A stretch of DNA of 13,997 nucleotides, from the NCBI GenBank assembly GCA_008729055.1, contig SDUX01000163.1, positions 1 to 13,997 on the forward strand, read 5' to 3'. The notes under the pieces are model-generated. The model had not been told where the DNA came from and did not search any database. It worked only from the letters and a program-made list of their open reading frames with translations. This DNA comes from Pyropia haitanensis (lineage: Eukaryota; Rhodophyta; Bangiophyceae; Bangiales; Bangiaceae). Positions within the stretch are counted from its first letter, which is position 1. Each line of letters begins with the position of its first letter. Of this stretch, positions 7,617 through 13,997 are shown one piece after another. Made by a program: the position numbers and the translations under genes.

Positions 7617-9068
7617 TCACTTTGCGCTTACGTCGTAGCAGATCACGATTTCCTGATCACGAAGAAAGAGCTTGCCACCTACCACAACGGGGTGAGTCCA
7701 GATCTTGCCTTTCGGATTTCTGTTCTCACTCTGCGGTTCAAGAGTCAGTTGTCCTTTCTGCTCGAAACCGTCCGGGCTTGCATCAGCCAGCGTAAGAACA
7801 CCATCCCCTTCGTTCAAAGCATAGAGTTTGCCATCTGCAACGTGAACAGAACCTTTGGAAGTGTATTGCCCTTTTTCGTTCCAGGTCATTTCACCGGAAT
7901 CCCAATCCTGGCAGATGAGGCCTCCTCCGTCAGAGAAACCGTAGAGCTTTTCACCGACTTTCACGACGCCACCGTGATGATTTTTCATTGTTTTATTCAC
8001 CCAGACGTCTTCCGTGGAAAAATCCTCTTTCACCCGGACGAGCTTGCATCCCACACCATAACCGGAGGTGATATAGACTTCGTTTCCGTCGACAATCGGT
8101 GTCGGAATCACTGCTGTCTTTCCGTCCCACGGAGAGCTCCATAGCAGTTTCCCATCCTCTGCGGCGACACCGACCAGTTCTCTCTCAAAAAGACGAACAT
8201 ACTGTCTCACCCCGTTGATTTCGGCCGGAACGATTGTGGCATACTCTGCTTTTCCGGGCTTCACCTCACTGGCTTTCCATACGACTGCTCCGGTGTCTTT
8301 CTTCAGACAGACAATTCCTGCATCCTCCCCGCCCGGGGCAATAATGAGATTTTCTCCATCCACAAAGGGAGATGCGGAATATCCCCACCCCCCCCATTTA
8401 CCACCGAAATCATCCACGTAGTTCTTATCCCATTCTTTTTTGCCGTCTTCGGCATTGAGGCAGACGAGAGTGCCCTTGGGACCGAGCGCATAAATTTTGC
8501 CGTCAGAATACGTCGGCGTGCCGCGCGGCCCGTGCCCCCAGCCGGCACTGGTATCCCTGCTGATCATCTTTCGAATAACTTGTATTCCAGACTTCTTTCC
8601 CGGAAGCAATGTCGACGCAAACCACAGTGACGTCGTCGCCCTGAGTGCCCTGGGTGTAAAGCTTTCCGTTTACAACAATGAGGCCTGAATACCCGAGCCC
8701 AGCGCCTTCGTAAACCCAGAGCTTCTCAGGTCCGCCTTCGGGCCATTCGTCGAGGAGATTAGCGTCGGGCGAAATCCCATCGTGGTTTGCCCCCCGGAAC
8801 TGTGGCCAGCTGGCGCCCGCTGAACTCGTAGAATTCGTCGATCCGCCGCAGCCTGCTTCTTGATGAATTCCTGATCAGCATCGCTCAAAGAGGTGATATC
8901 GACCTGTCCCACGCGACCGTTTGCGAGCCGGAGGTGGGCTTTTCCCCCTTCCACTTTCACGAGCTCCGCCTCGATTTCTTTACCTGTTTCCTTTTGCTTC
9001 CACGTCCGGGCAGAAAGTGACAAGGAGAGGAAAAAGAAGGCCAGCAGGAGAGTCGTTGCGAATTTCAT
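7617..9068 (-). CDS. Exported SHD1-domain PQQ-like beta-propeller protein (two compensating frame breaks)
   Basis: Residues 1-20 form a signal peptide (MKFATTLLLAFFFLSLSLSA). Next comes an SHD1-type domain (RTWKQKETGKEIEAELVKVE, then DITSLSDADQEFI), and then a PQQ/BamB-like propeller whose blades show GKIYALGPKGTLVCLNAEDG, GKLLWSSPWDG and GKLYALNEGDGVLTL. It is likely periplasmic or secreted, with binding or an oxidoreductase-like role not decided here. The first and last parts are in the same frame, but about 290 bases in between (roughly 8560-8848) are in another. There the conserved WPQFRGANHDGISPD and YSGLIVVNGKLYTQG appear, which the outer frame would replace with a stop at 8670. One missing base near 8841-8848 and one extra base near 8553-8562 explain this, giving 483 residues. 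The lactonase gene lies 107 bases upstream and could be co-transcribed. Confidence 0.85.
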
Positions 9069-9175
9069 CGGTCAACTGTCGCGGATTTTCCCAAAATTGG
9101 CAAGCGGGGACCGTAGCACAAGCGAGGATGAATTTGCTGTCACAATTCCCGACAAGGGCCCCCGGAACCATGCCC

Positions 9176-10297
9176 TTATTTGAAGAGAATACAGATCGGT
9201 GAAGGCACATTGATTACGTGCCCGCGCTGATATGTCAGTTTACCGGTCTCCGGGTCGACAGCATGAACAGCAACGGTATTGGAATCTGCTCCCGCTGCTA
9301 GCAACCATTTTCCTGTGGGATCCAGATTAATATTTCGCGGGAAAGCTCCACGAACGGGCTGAACCTGGATGACCGAAAGCTCTTTATCCGGCCCTTCGAA
9401 TTGATAGACCGACACAGAATCATGCCCGCGATTTGACGAATAAGTAAACGGACCGTCAGGGTGAACAAGAATCTCCGCTGCGGAGTTAAAATTTTCGCCC
9501 GCCTTCTGCTCCTCCGTCAATGCCGGGGTGACAGAGAGACGGGTCGCAGTTCCCGAGTCAGCATCCCACCGATAGACAGTTACGGACAGGGTAAGCTCAT
9601 TCAGCAGAAAAATGTGCTTTCCGTCATTGGAAAACCGCATATGACGAGGTCCCCCTCCGGGCACAGACTTGGCAAAACCGTGTCTTGAGACCGCCGTGAA
9701 GTCATCGCTGACCTTATAGATGACAATTCCGTCCATCCCGAGATCGGGGACAAGAGCATATCGTCCATCAGGGGAGAATCCCGCCCAATGAGGATGCGGA
9801 GATTCCTGACGCTTTTCCACGACACCGGAGCCCCCCTCATGCTCTGTCACGCTGGGAGCTCCGAGTTTCCCTTCGTCGTCCAGAGGGAAGAATGCGATAG
9901 AACCTCCACCGTATTGGGCTGTCAGCAAAAATTTCCCCGAAGGATGCACCGCTAGATGGGCACCTCCTCCGTCACCGGTAGCAACGAAATTAATTCTTTC
10001 CAGCGATCCATCATTCCCGACCCGATAGCCGACAACACCTCCCTCTTTTCCCTCTGTCGCGACAGCATAAAGCTTTTCACCGTCAGGATGAAGTGCCAGA
10101 AAACCGGGCCGCCCCGTTTTTGCCGCCAATTTTGATGCAGAAAGCTTCCCGGTCCCCGAATTGAAAGTTGCCTGATAGATTCCCTCAGCGTTTGCTCCAC
10201 CCGTGCCAAAGTAAACGTGGTGAGTTTCTGCTGAAACGGTCGCAACCATAGCGGCAAGAGAGAGAAGTGAACAAAGAAAAGTAGCTCTGCTTATCAT
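9176..10297 (-). CDS. Exported lactonase-family beta-propeller protein (Pgl/YbhE-like)
   Basis: The family folds as a seven-bladed propeller and includes 6-phosphogluconolactonase and muconate-cyclising enzymes. The 373-residue product opens with a signal peptide (MISRATFLCSLLSLAAMVAT..SAE), so this copy probably works outside the cytoplasm, unlike YbhE. Seen in order are VYFGTGGANAEGIYQATF, GRPGFLALHPDGEKLYAV, GGGAHLAVHPSGKFLLTAQY, SPHPHWAGFSPDGRYALVPD, GPRHMRFSNDGKHIFLLNE, AEILVHPDGPFTYSSNRGHD and FPRNINLDPTGKWLLAAG, all typical blade sequences of this family. I chose ATG 10297 because it opens directly on the signal peptide; extending to 10417 would run through the terminator hairpin. No frame break is seen. 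True lactonase activity is not provable from the fold, because many secreted members have unknown substrates. Confidence 0.9.
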   Translation of the reverse strand: MISRATFLCSLLSLAAMVATVSAETHHVYFGTGGANAEGIYQATFNSGTGKLSASKLAAKTGRPGFLALHPDGEKLYAVATEGKEGGVVGYRVGNDGSLERINFVATGDGGGAHLAVHPSGKFLLTAQYGGGSIAFFPLDDEGKLGAPSVTEHEGGSGVVEKRQESPHPHWAGFSPDGRYALVPDLGMDGIVIYKVSDDFTAVSRHGFAKSVPGGGPRHMRFSNDGKHIFLLNELTLSVTVYRWDADSGTATRLSVTPALTEEQKAGENFNSAAEILVHPDGPFTYSSNRGHDSVSVYQFEGPDKELSVIQVQPVRGAFPRNINLDPTGKWLLAAGADSNTVAVHAVDPETGKLTYQRGHVINVPSPICILFK

Positions 10298-10383
10298 GCG
10301 GGACGGTAGCATACCCTTCCACTCAGCGTCAGGCGCAATAGCGGAATTCAAAACCGTTGTTTTCAGCTTTAGATACAACCACA

Positions 10384-10413
10384 AAAAACCGGACGGTCTC
10401 CCGTCCGGTTTTT
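10384..10413 (-). terminator. Strong intrinsic terminator after the outer-membrane protein gene
   Basis: A perfect 13-bp stem, AAAAACCGGACGG and CCGTCCGGTTTTT, closes a TCTC loop 35 bases past the stop of the beta-barrel gene. The A and T runs flank the GC core, so the hairpin can end transcription on either strand. It separates the outer-membrane protein transcript from the lactonase gene. Confidence 0.9.
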
Positions 10414-10447
10414 CCATGTTGTTGAGGCTGTTGCGGTTGCCTTGTGA

Positions 10448-11155
10448 TTAATAGTGGAAACGAACCCCGGCGAGAAACGAGGTATTGTACTCGTCGATCT
10501 CCATACCGAATTTAACACCGACGTTGTCAGTCACGTGGAGGATTACTCCCGGAGTGAACAACCATCCGTAGTCATCGACACGTCCGTGAGTCGTAACGTG
10601 GTGGCTGAGGTATTCCTGGCTATAGTCACCCTCACGCCCTAGGTAGTAGGCTTTAGCATACCACTCAAGACGGCCGGTGCGTGCGCGAATCCCGGTTCCC
10701 ATGTACCATCCCCAGGAGTCGTAGTCGTGATCTTCGTATCCCGCTCCATATTCAGCATCGAGGTGTTCGGCACCGCCTTCGAAAATCAAATCAACGCATT
10801 CTGCAAGACGAACGCGAGTGCCGGCTCCGAGGCGGTAGCGCTTCGTATCAACAGGAAGTACGTGATCCACCCAATCGTAAACATAACTTCCGCCTGCAAA
10901 CGACCCATTCAGGTAGAAACTTTTTCCGATCGACTTCGAAAACCCGATCCCATAGCCATCCGAATCGCGGAAATACTGTGAGCCAAAATCGGTGTGAATG
11001 TACTCCAGATCAATAAAATCGTAGGAGAGGCAATCATGGACTGCAGGCGGGGCTAACGGAGCAAGTTCCTTGCCGGAACTGAACCAGTCGCCGGCGTCTG
11101 CAATCCCCGACGTGAGAAGCGAGGCTAGAGCCAGGCAAATCATTTGTTTTTTCAT
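10448..11155 (-). CDS. Outer-membrane beta-barrel protein of unknown function
   Basis: The 235-residue product has a clear signal peptide (MKKQMICLALASLLTSGIADA, cleavage before GDWFSS). After that it alternates aromatic and glycine-rich strands such as GYGIGFSKSIGKSFYLNGSF, YRLGAGTRVRL, WGWYMGTGIRA and LEWYAKAYYLG, and ends FLAGVRFHY, an aromatic C-terminus of the kind read by the BAM machinery. The number of strands looks like eight to ten, as in small OmpA/OmpX-like barrels. No peptidoglycan-binding or plug domain is present. A long AT-rich leader upstream and a strong terminator downstream suggest a single-gene, well-expressed transcript. It may be a Verrucomicrobiota-specific family. I cannot name one. 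Confidence 0.82.
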   Translation of the reverse strand: MKKQMICLALASLLTSGIADAGDWFSSGKELAPLAPPAVHDCLSYDFIDLEYIHTDFGSQYFRDSDGYGIGFSKSIGKSFYLNGSFAGGSYVYDWVDHVLPVDTKRYRLGAGTRVRLAECVDLIFEGGAEHLDAEYGAGYEDHDYDSWGWYMGTGIRARTGRLEWYAKAYYLGREGDYSQEYLSHHVTTHGRVDDYGWLFTPGVILHVTDNVGVKFGMEIDEYNTSFLAGVRFHY

Positions 11156-11498
11156 ATTATTTATCCAGTTGTTTGTTTTTTGAGGATTTCAGAAGCTTCA
11201 AAAGCTTTATATTTTAAAACAAACAGGATAAATTATAAAAAGTCAAGAAATATTAAAATTTTAGAATGTGCACACTCAGAAAAGTCTGATATTTTTCATT
11301 TTTCGATCAATTTCTTTCCTGAACTGAATAGAAACGTGCCGTCGACTGACCGATAAAGCTCGCCTTCAACAGCAGGGAAATCCTGGTTAACCTGAGGGCC
11401 TGCTAACTTAATGTCACGGACACCCCAAAAATAGGGGGGGGCTGGCTGTTCGTGTAATGGAACAACCCGCTCCCTAAGATGCAATCATCTCTGCAATG
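11156..11498. other. Intergenic stretch upstream of the beta-barrel gene; AT-rich, one doubtful ORF
   Basis: The first 140 bases are strongly AT-rich and on the minus strand contain TTGACT (11246-11241) and TATAAT (11237-11232), but these are too close together to form one promoter. A promoter for the barrel gene probably lies here without a clear match. AAGCTT occurs twice nearby as a short inverted repeat. The distal half holds a 62-codon minus-strand frame (11484-11296, TTG start) encoding a peptide with ELYRSVDGTFLFSSGKKL, which I do not recognise. It lacks a ribosome site and contains a run of eight G (11434-11441). It may be a remnant or chance. Confidence 0.4.
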
Positions 11499-12380
11499 CT
11501 AGTAATCTGTCTCGCGCCACGAAATGAGCTGCGACTCATCGTCATCCTCGGCCGCAGCAAGGATCATGTTCTCATCAAGGAAAGCATTTATCGTCGAAAG
11601 AACGGCCTCGTAGGAAACAGGATCCGTATTGTGATTAAAAAACGTGCGATCGCGGCCCTCAAATTCCACAAATTTGAAAGCACCTTTGCGCCTCGACATT
11701 TTATCCGAAAATTCGAGCGCATCATTAAAAGGGACAAGGCGGTCGCCCGTACCGTGAATCATGAGCATAGGAGGATGGGTAGCACCCGTGTAGCGCGACA
11801 GGCTGGCCTTTCTGGCATCTCCCGCGCTGGGAAACCTGTCAAAACCGTAGCCATCTTTTTCAATGTCGATGATAGAACTGAGTAGCACTGCCGCATTGGG
11901 GCGGTCGTCGGAATCGCTGTAGGGAGATTCGGGATTCGAAATATGAGCCCCCAATGCTACGCAGCCGGCCATATTGGCTCCCGCTCCGGCCCCGATCAAA
12001 ACCACCCGCTCAGGATCGATATGAAGCTTCTCAGAGAAATGCCTAACAAACTGAACGGCCGTCATTGTATCCTGAATCGCATCAATAGCTGTGGAATCGG
12101 GATGGGATTTCCTGTGTTGATAGTCGACGAGACCACAGACAGCCCCCCTTTCCACATAGTAGAGAGCGTGGGGAGCAAACTGAATTATCACTCCGCGATC
12201 CCACGCACCACCGTGAAGAAAAAGAAAAACGGGTCGATCAGATTTCTCTTCCAGATCCCGCGGAAAATAAAATCGAATCGAGAGGTCAGGTCCGCCTTCT
12301 ACTTCGCGATAGACCGACGGCTGCGCACTCTCTAGAAGAATCCGTTCGCGTTCGTTGAACAGTTGAATCGATTTTGCCAT
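11499..12380 (-). CDS. Alpha/beta-hydrolase-fold protein lacking catalytic Ser and His (probable pseudo-esterase)
   Basis: The 293-residue protein follows the esterase/carboxylesterase pattern of the BD-FAE-like group: FLFLHGGAW at residues 53-60 (oxyanion hole), VCGLVDYQHRKSHPDSTAID at 81-100, ERVVLIGAGAGANMAG at 124-139, and LMIHGTGDRLVPFNDALEF at 206-224 with the expected Asp213. The nucleophile elbow, normally G-x-S-x-G, reads G-A-G-A-G (130-134), with Gly (codon GGA) in place of Ser. The usual EGxGHGFFN histidine segment reads EGRDRTFFN, with Arg at the histidine position (245). Both changes lie in clean reading frame. No signal peptide is seen, so it is likely cytoplasmic. The acidic C-terminal tail (AAAEDDDESQ) is unusual. 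The protein may bind a ligand rather than hydrolyse, or use another residue. ATG 12380 is the only sensible start. Confidence 0.88.
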   Translation of the reverse strand: MAKSIQLFNERERILLESAQPSVYREVEGGPDLSIRFYFPRDLEEKSDRPVFLFLHGGAWDRGVIIQFAPHALYYVERGAVCGLVDYQHRKSHPDSTAIDAIQDTMTAVQFVRHFSEKLHIDPERVVLIGAGAGANMAGCVALGAHISNPESPYSDSDDRPNAAVLLSSIIDIEKDGYGFDRFPSAGDARKASLSRYTGATHPPMLMIHGTGDRLVPFNDALEFSDKMSRRKGAFKFVEFEGRDRTFFNHNTDPVSYEAVLSTINAFLDENMILAAAEDDDESQLISWRETDY

Positions 12381-12520
12381 GCCTGTGAGTCCGCGAGAAT
12401 ATCCGGACGGATACGGAATTCAAGACGATTCGACCCGGCAAAGAATTTCTCCTTTCCGCCCCCTCTCTTCTCATCGTAAACCTTACTGTTCAACCGCTTT
12501 GGAAGTGATACAATTCAGGC
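12381..12520. other. Divergent intergenic region
   Basis: 140 bases separate the hydrolase gene (minus) from the secreted-protein gene (plus), so it must hold promoters for both. On the plus strand GATACAAT (12506-12513) sits just before the ATG at 12521 and resembles a -10 element but is too close for a normal leader, so a leaderless or nearly leaderless transcript is possible. No clear -35 or operator was found. Confidence 0.3.
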
Positions 12521-13399
12521 ATGCAGAAACTCTTCGTGCCGATGTTACTTCTCATAGCTTCCCTTCCGGTAACCACTACCGCCCAGGGAGTCGCGAAAAA
12601 TGCGCGTCAGGATCCGGCCATTCGCGTCACTCTCGAAGGGGCTTACAATGGATGGAGACAGGCTATGGTAGCGGGGAATCTGGAAAAATGGGAAAAGTTC
12701 ACCGCTTATTCGCGACAGATTGAAACCCGCAATCGCATCGTCTCTCAAAAAGCCCCTTTTCCCCAGGCTATGTTTGAAGATCCCATTCAGCCACCATCCC
12801 TCGGCGGAATGATTGCTCTGGGTGTTTACAGCACCGGGCAGACCGCAACATCCACCTACTACGGCAAAGCAAACTTCGGAGGCGGAGCGGAATCTGTGCG
12901 CGACAATCTACTGGTTCTGCACTTTCTCCGTGAGGAGGGTACCTGGAAATTCGACAATCTTCGCGTCGTTAAACTGGGTGGAAATGCAGATCTCCTGCTG
13001 AAAATTCGCAACGCTGATTTCTCCTTTCTCGCGGACATGGAGTTTCAGCCTCTCGCGGCGCTACCCCCGGTCCCCCAGCCCGTCAACCAACCCGAGTTTA
13101 TCGCGGAAGCCTGGATCGATTCAACTGGATATGAGGTAACCCTTACCGTTAACGGCCATCTCACCGGGAAATTCTCCAATGTAAAAGTCACGGAATTGGT
13201 AAATGGGGGTCTGAAGTCCGGCGTTAACACGATAGACATTCAGGTGCGACGACTGGAAGAGGTCGACGGGAAATCCCCAAAAGTTGAAATCGCGATCTAC
13301 GCAGCGAAAGAACCGGGAAAGCCGGCCAACCGGATGTTTCACTTCAAGCCGGACGGTGCGGTGCCCCCGGCTACCAGCAGCAGCTTTAACGTGAACTGA
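12521..13399 (+). CDS. Secreted protein of unknown function, possible NTF2-like N-terminal half
   Basis: The 292-residue product begins with a signal peptide (MQKLFVPMLLLIASLPVTTTAQG). Residues 33-165 (VTLEGAYNGWRQAMVAGNLE, then LVLHFLREEGTWKFDNLRVV) have the helix-then-sheet pattern of NTF2/SnoaL-like or DUF4440-type ligand-pocket domains, but this is a visual impression only. Residues 190-270 (EAWIDSTGYEVTLTVNGHLT, then GGLKSGVNTIDIQVRRLEEV) look like a second beta-sandwich domain. The C-terminus is proline- and serine-rich. No lipobox cysteine is visible. It is the only plus-strand gene in the window, divergent from the hydrolase and converging on the FGE-like gene. The ribosome site is weak (TTCAGGC just before ATG). 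I do not recognise a family name. Confidence 0.75.
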   Translation: MQKLFVPMLLLIASLPVTTTAQGVAKNARQDPAIRVTLEGAYNGWRQAMVAGNLEKWEKFTAYSRQIETRNRIVSQKAPFPQAMFEDPIQPPSLGGMIALGVYSTGQTATSTYYGKANFGGGAESVRDNLLVLHFLREEGTWKFDNLRVVKLGGNADLLLKIRNADFSFLADMEFQPLAALPPVPQPVNQPEFIAEAWIDSTGYEVTLTVNGHLTGKFSNVKVTELVNGGLKSGVNTIDIQVRRLEEVDGKSPKVEIAIYAAKEPGKPANRMFHFKPDGAVPPATSSSFNVN

Positions 13400-13412
13400 A
13401 AACCGCGCCCGC

Positions 13413-13427
13413 TTCCGGATCCCGGAA
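13413..13427. terminator. Small hairpin between convergent genes
   Basis: TTCCGG and CCGGAA pair over a three-base loop in the 31-base gap between the two convergent stops. There is no real T-run on either strand, so terminator function is only a possibility. Confidence 0.2.
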
Positions 13428-13430
13428 AAC

Positions 13431-13997
13431 TCAGTCTTTCATGAGGACAACCCGAAAGCCGACATCGTAGCGATCATCGGAAGATGGCCGGGCTCCCATC
13501 CGGTTTGCAATGGCGAGGTCGTATTGCGAAGACCGCGTCCATCCGCCGCCGCGCAGGACTTTCCTGTCCGTGCCGACCCATTCCATTACCGGAGTTGATC
13601 CTTCCTGCCGCACTCGCGTCACAATCGTCTGGGAATACCAGTCACTGACCCATTCCCAGACATTGCCGCGAACGTCGTAGAGTCCGTATTCATTCGGGGC
13701 GAGCGTCCCGACAGCAGCGGTAGATTTCTTCCGGTCAAAAAGACTCGAAATCGCCGCGTCGAGCTTCTGGTTGCCGACAAATTTGCTCCATTCCGAGTCT
13801 GTCGGGAGGCGATAGCGATACCCCTCCGGAATGTTACCAAGGCCCTGTTCGAGAACTGTGAGTGCCTCGCAAAATTTCACGGCATCATACCAGGTAACAC
13901 TCTCGACCGGGTGATCAGGCTTCTTGAAATAGCTGGGATTGTTACCTGTGACCCGTTCAAACTCTGCCTGCGTCGTTTCATGGGCCGCCACCCAGCC
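13431..13997 (-). CDS. FGE/SUMF1-family (sulfatase-modifying-factor) domain protein, 5' partial
   Basis: The frame is open to the right edge, so the N-terminus lies outside the window. The visible 189 residues match the C-terminal core of the formylglycine-generating-enzyme fold: GWVAAHETTQAEFERVTGNN, PVESVTWYDAVKFCEAL, GYRYRLPTDSEWSKFVG, NEYGLYDVRGNVWEWVSDWY, KVLRGGGWTRSSQ, and finally YDVGFRVVLMKD. In true FGEs the RGGSW region is followed by a cysteine of the active pair; here that stretch (TRSSQYDLAIANRMGARP) has none, so copper-dependent sulfatase activation is unlikely. Such domains are common in PVC bacteria, often fused to kinases or used as binding modules. The missing part may hold a signal peptide or a partner domain. 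Confidence 0.9.
   Translation of the reverse strand, partial: GWVAAHETTQAEFERVTGNNPSYFKKPDHPVESVTWYDAVKFCEALTVLEQGLGNIPEGYRYRLPTDSEWSKFVGNQKLDAAISSLFDRKKSTAAVGTLAPNEYGLYDVRGNVWEWVSDWYSQTIVTRVRQEGSTPVMEWVGTDRKVLRGGGWTRSSQYDLAIANRMGARPSSDDRYDVGFRVVLMKD

Noticed and set aside
8303..8548. Minus-strand 81-codon frame inside the PQQ-propeller gene
   Set aside because: Arg-rich shadow of the propeller frame, with no start signal or homology-like pattern.
10298..10417. N-terminal extension of the lactonase to an ATG at 10417
   Set aside because: It would be translated through the terminator hairpin and would bury the signal peptide that begins at ATG 10297.

Overview
The window looks like a chromosomal piece of a Gram-negative bacterium with a large secreted and envelope proteome, most likely a member of the Verrucomicrobiota (PVC group). 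The support is indirect: an SHD1 domain fused to a PQQ-type propeller, a secreted lactonase-type propeller, an FGE/sulfatase-modifying-factor domain, a beta-barrel outer-membrane protein, long disordered roadblock proteins, and weak or absent Shine-Dalgarno sequences before several starts. No RNA gene, CRISPR array, insertion sequence or phage gene was seen.

Left part (1-5822, all minus strand). A compact run of seven genes reads leftward from a plausible promoter at 5921-5947: a ~683-residue low-complexity protein with four NPF motifs and a C-terminal roadblock/LC7-like domain; an MglA-type small GTPase; a second roadblock/LC7 protein (MglB-like); a very acidic protein with five I-F-E motifs; ExbB/TolQ; ExbD/TolR; and a single-pass membrane protein running off the left edge. 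The layout puts a polarity-type GTPase with its roadblock partners next to an ion-driven ExbBD/TolQR motor. It recalls the MglA/MglB-AglRQS partnership of myxobacterial gliding, and is the most interesting system here.

Middle part (5823-11155, all minus). This holds a CPBP intramembrane protease with a membrane-anchored N-terminal extension, an exported SHD1-PQQ beta-propeller protein, an exported lactonase-family propeller, a strong hairpin terminator, and an outer-membrane beta-barrel protein.

Right part (11156-13997). An AT-rich gap is followed by an alpha/beta-hydrolase-fold protein that appears to have lost its nucleophile serine and catalytic histidine (minus), a secreted protein of unknown function (plus), and the C-terminal part of an FGE-like protein without the family's cysteine (minus, cut by the right edge).

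Sequence quality. Six or seven single-base frame breaks fall between about 350 and 8850, while the genes from 9176 to 13997 read cleanly. Conserved protein sequence continues directly in another frame at most of them, so I treat them mainly as probable sequence or assembly errors. The affected genes are annotated over their full inferred extent.
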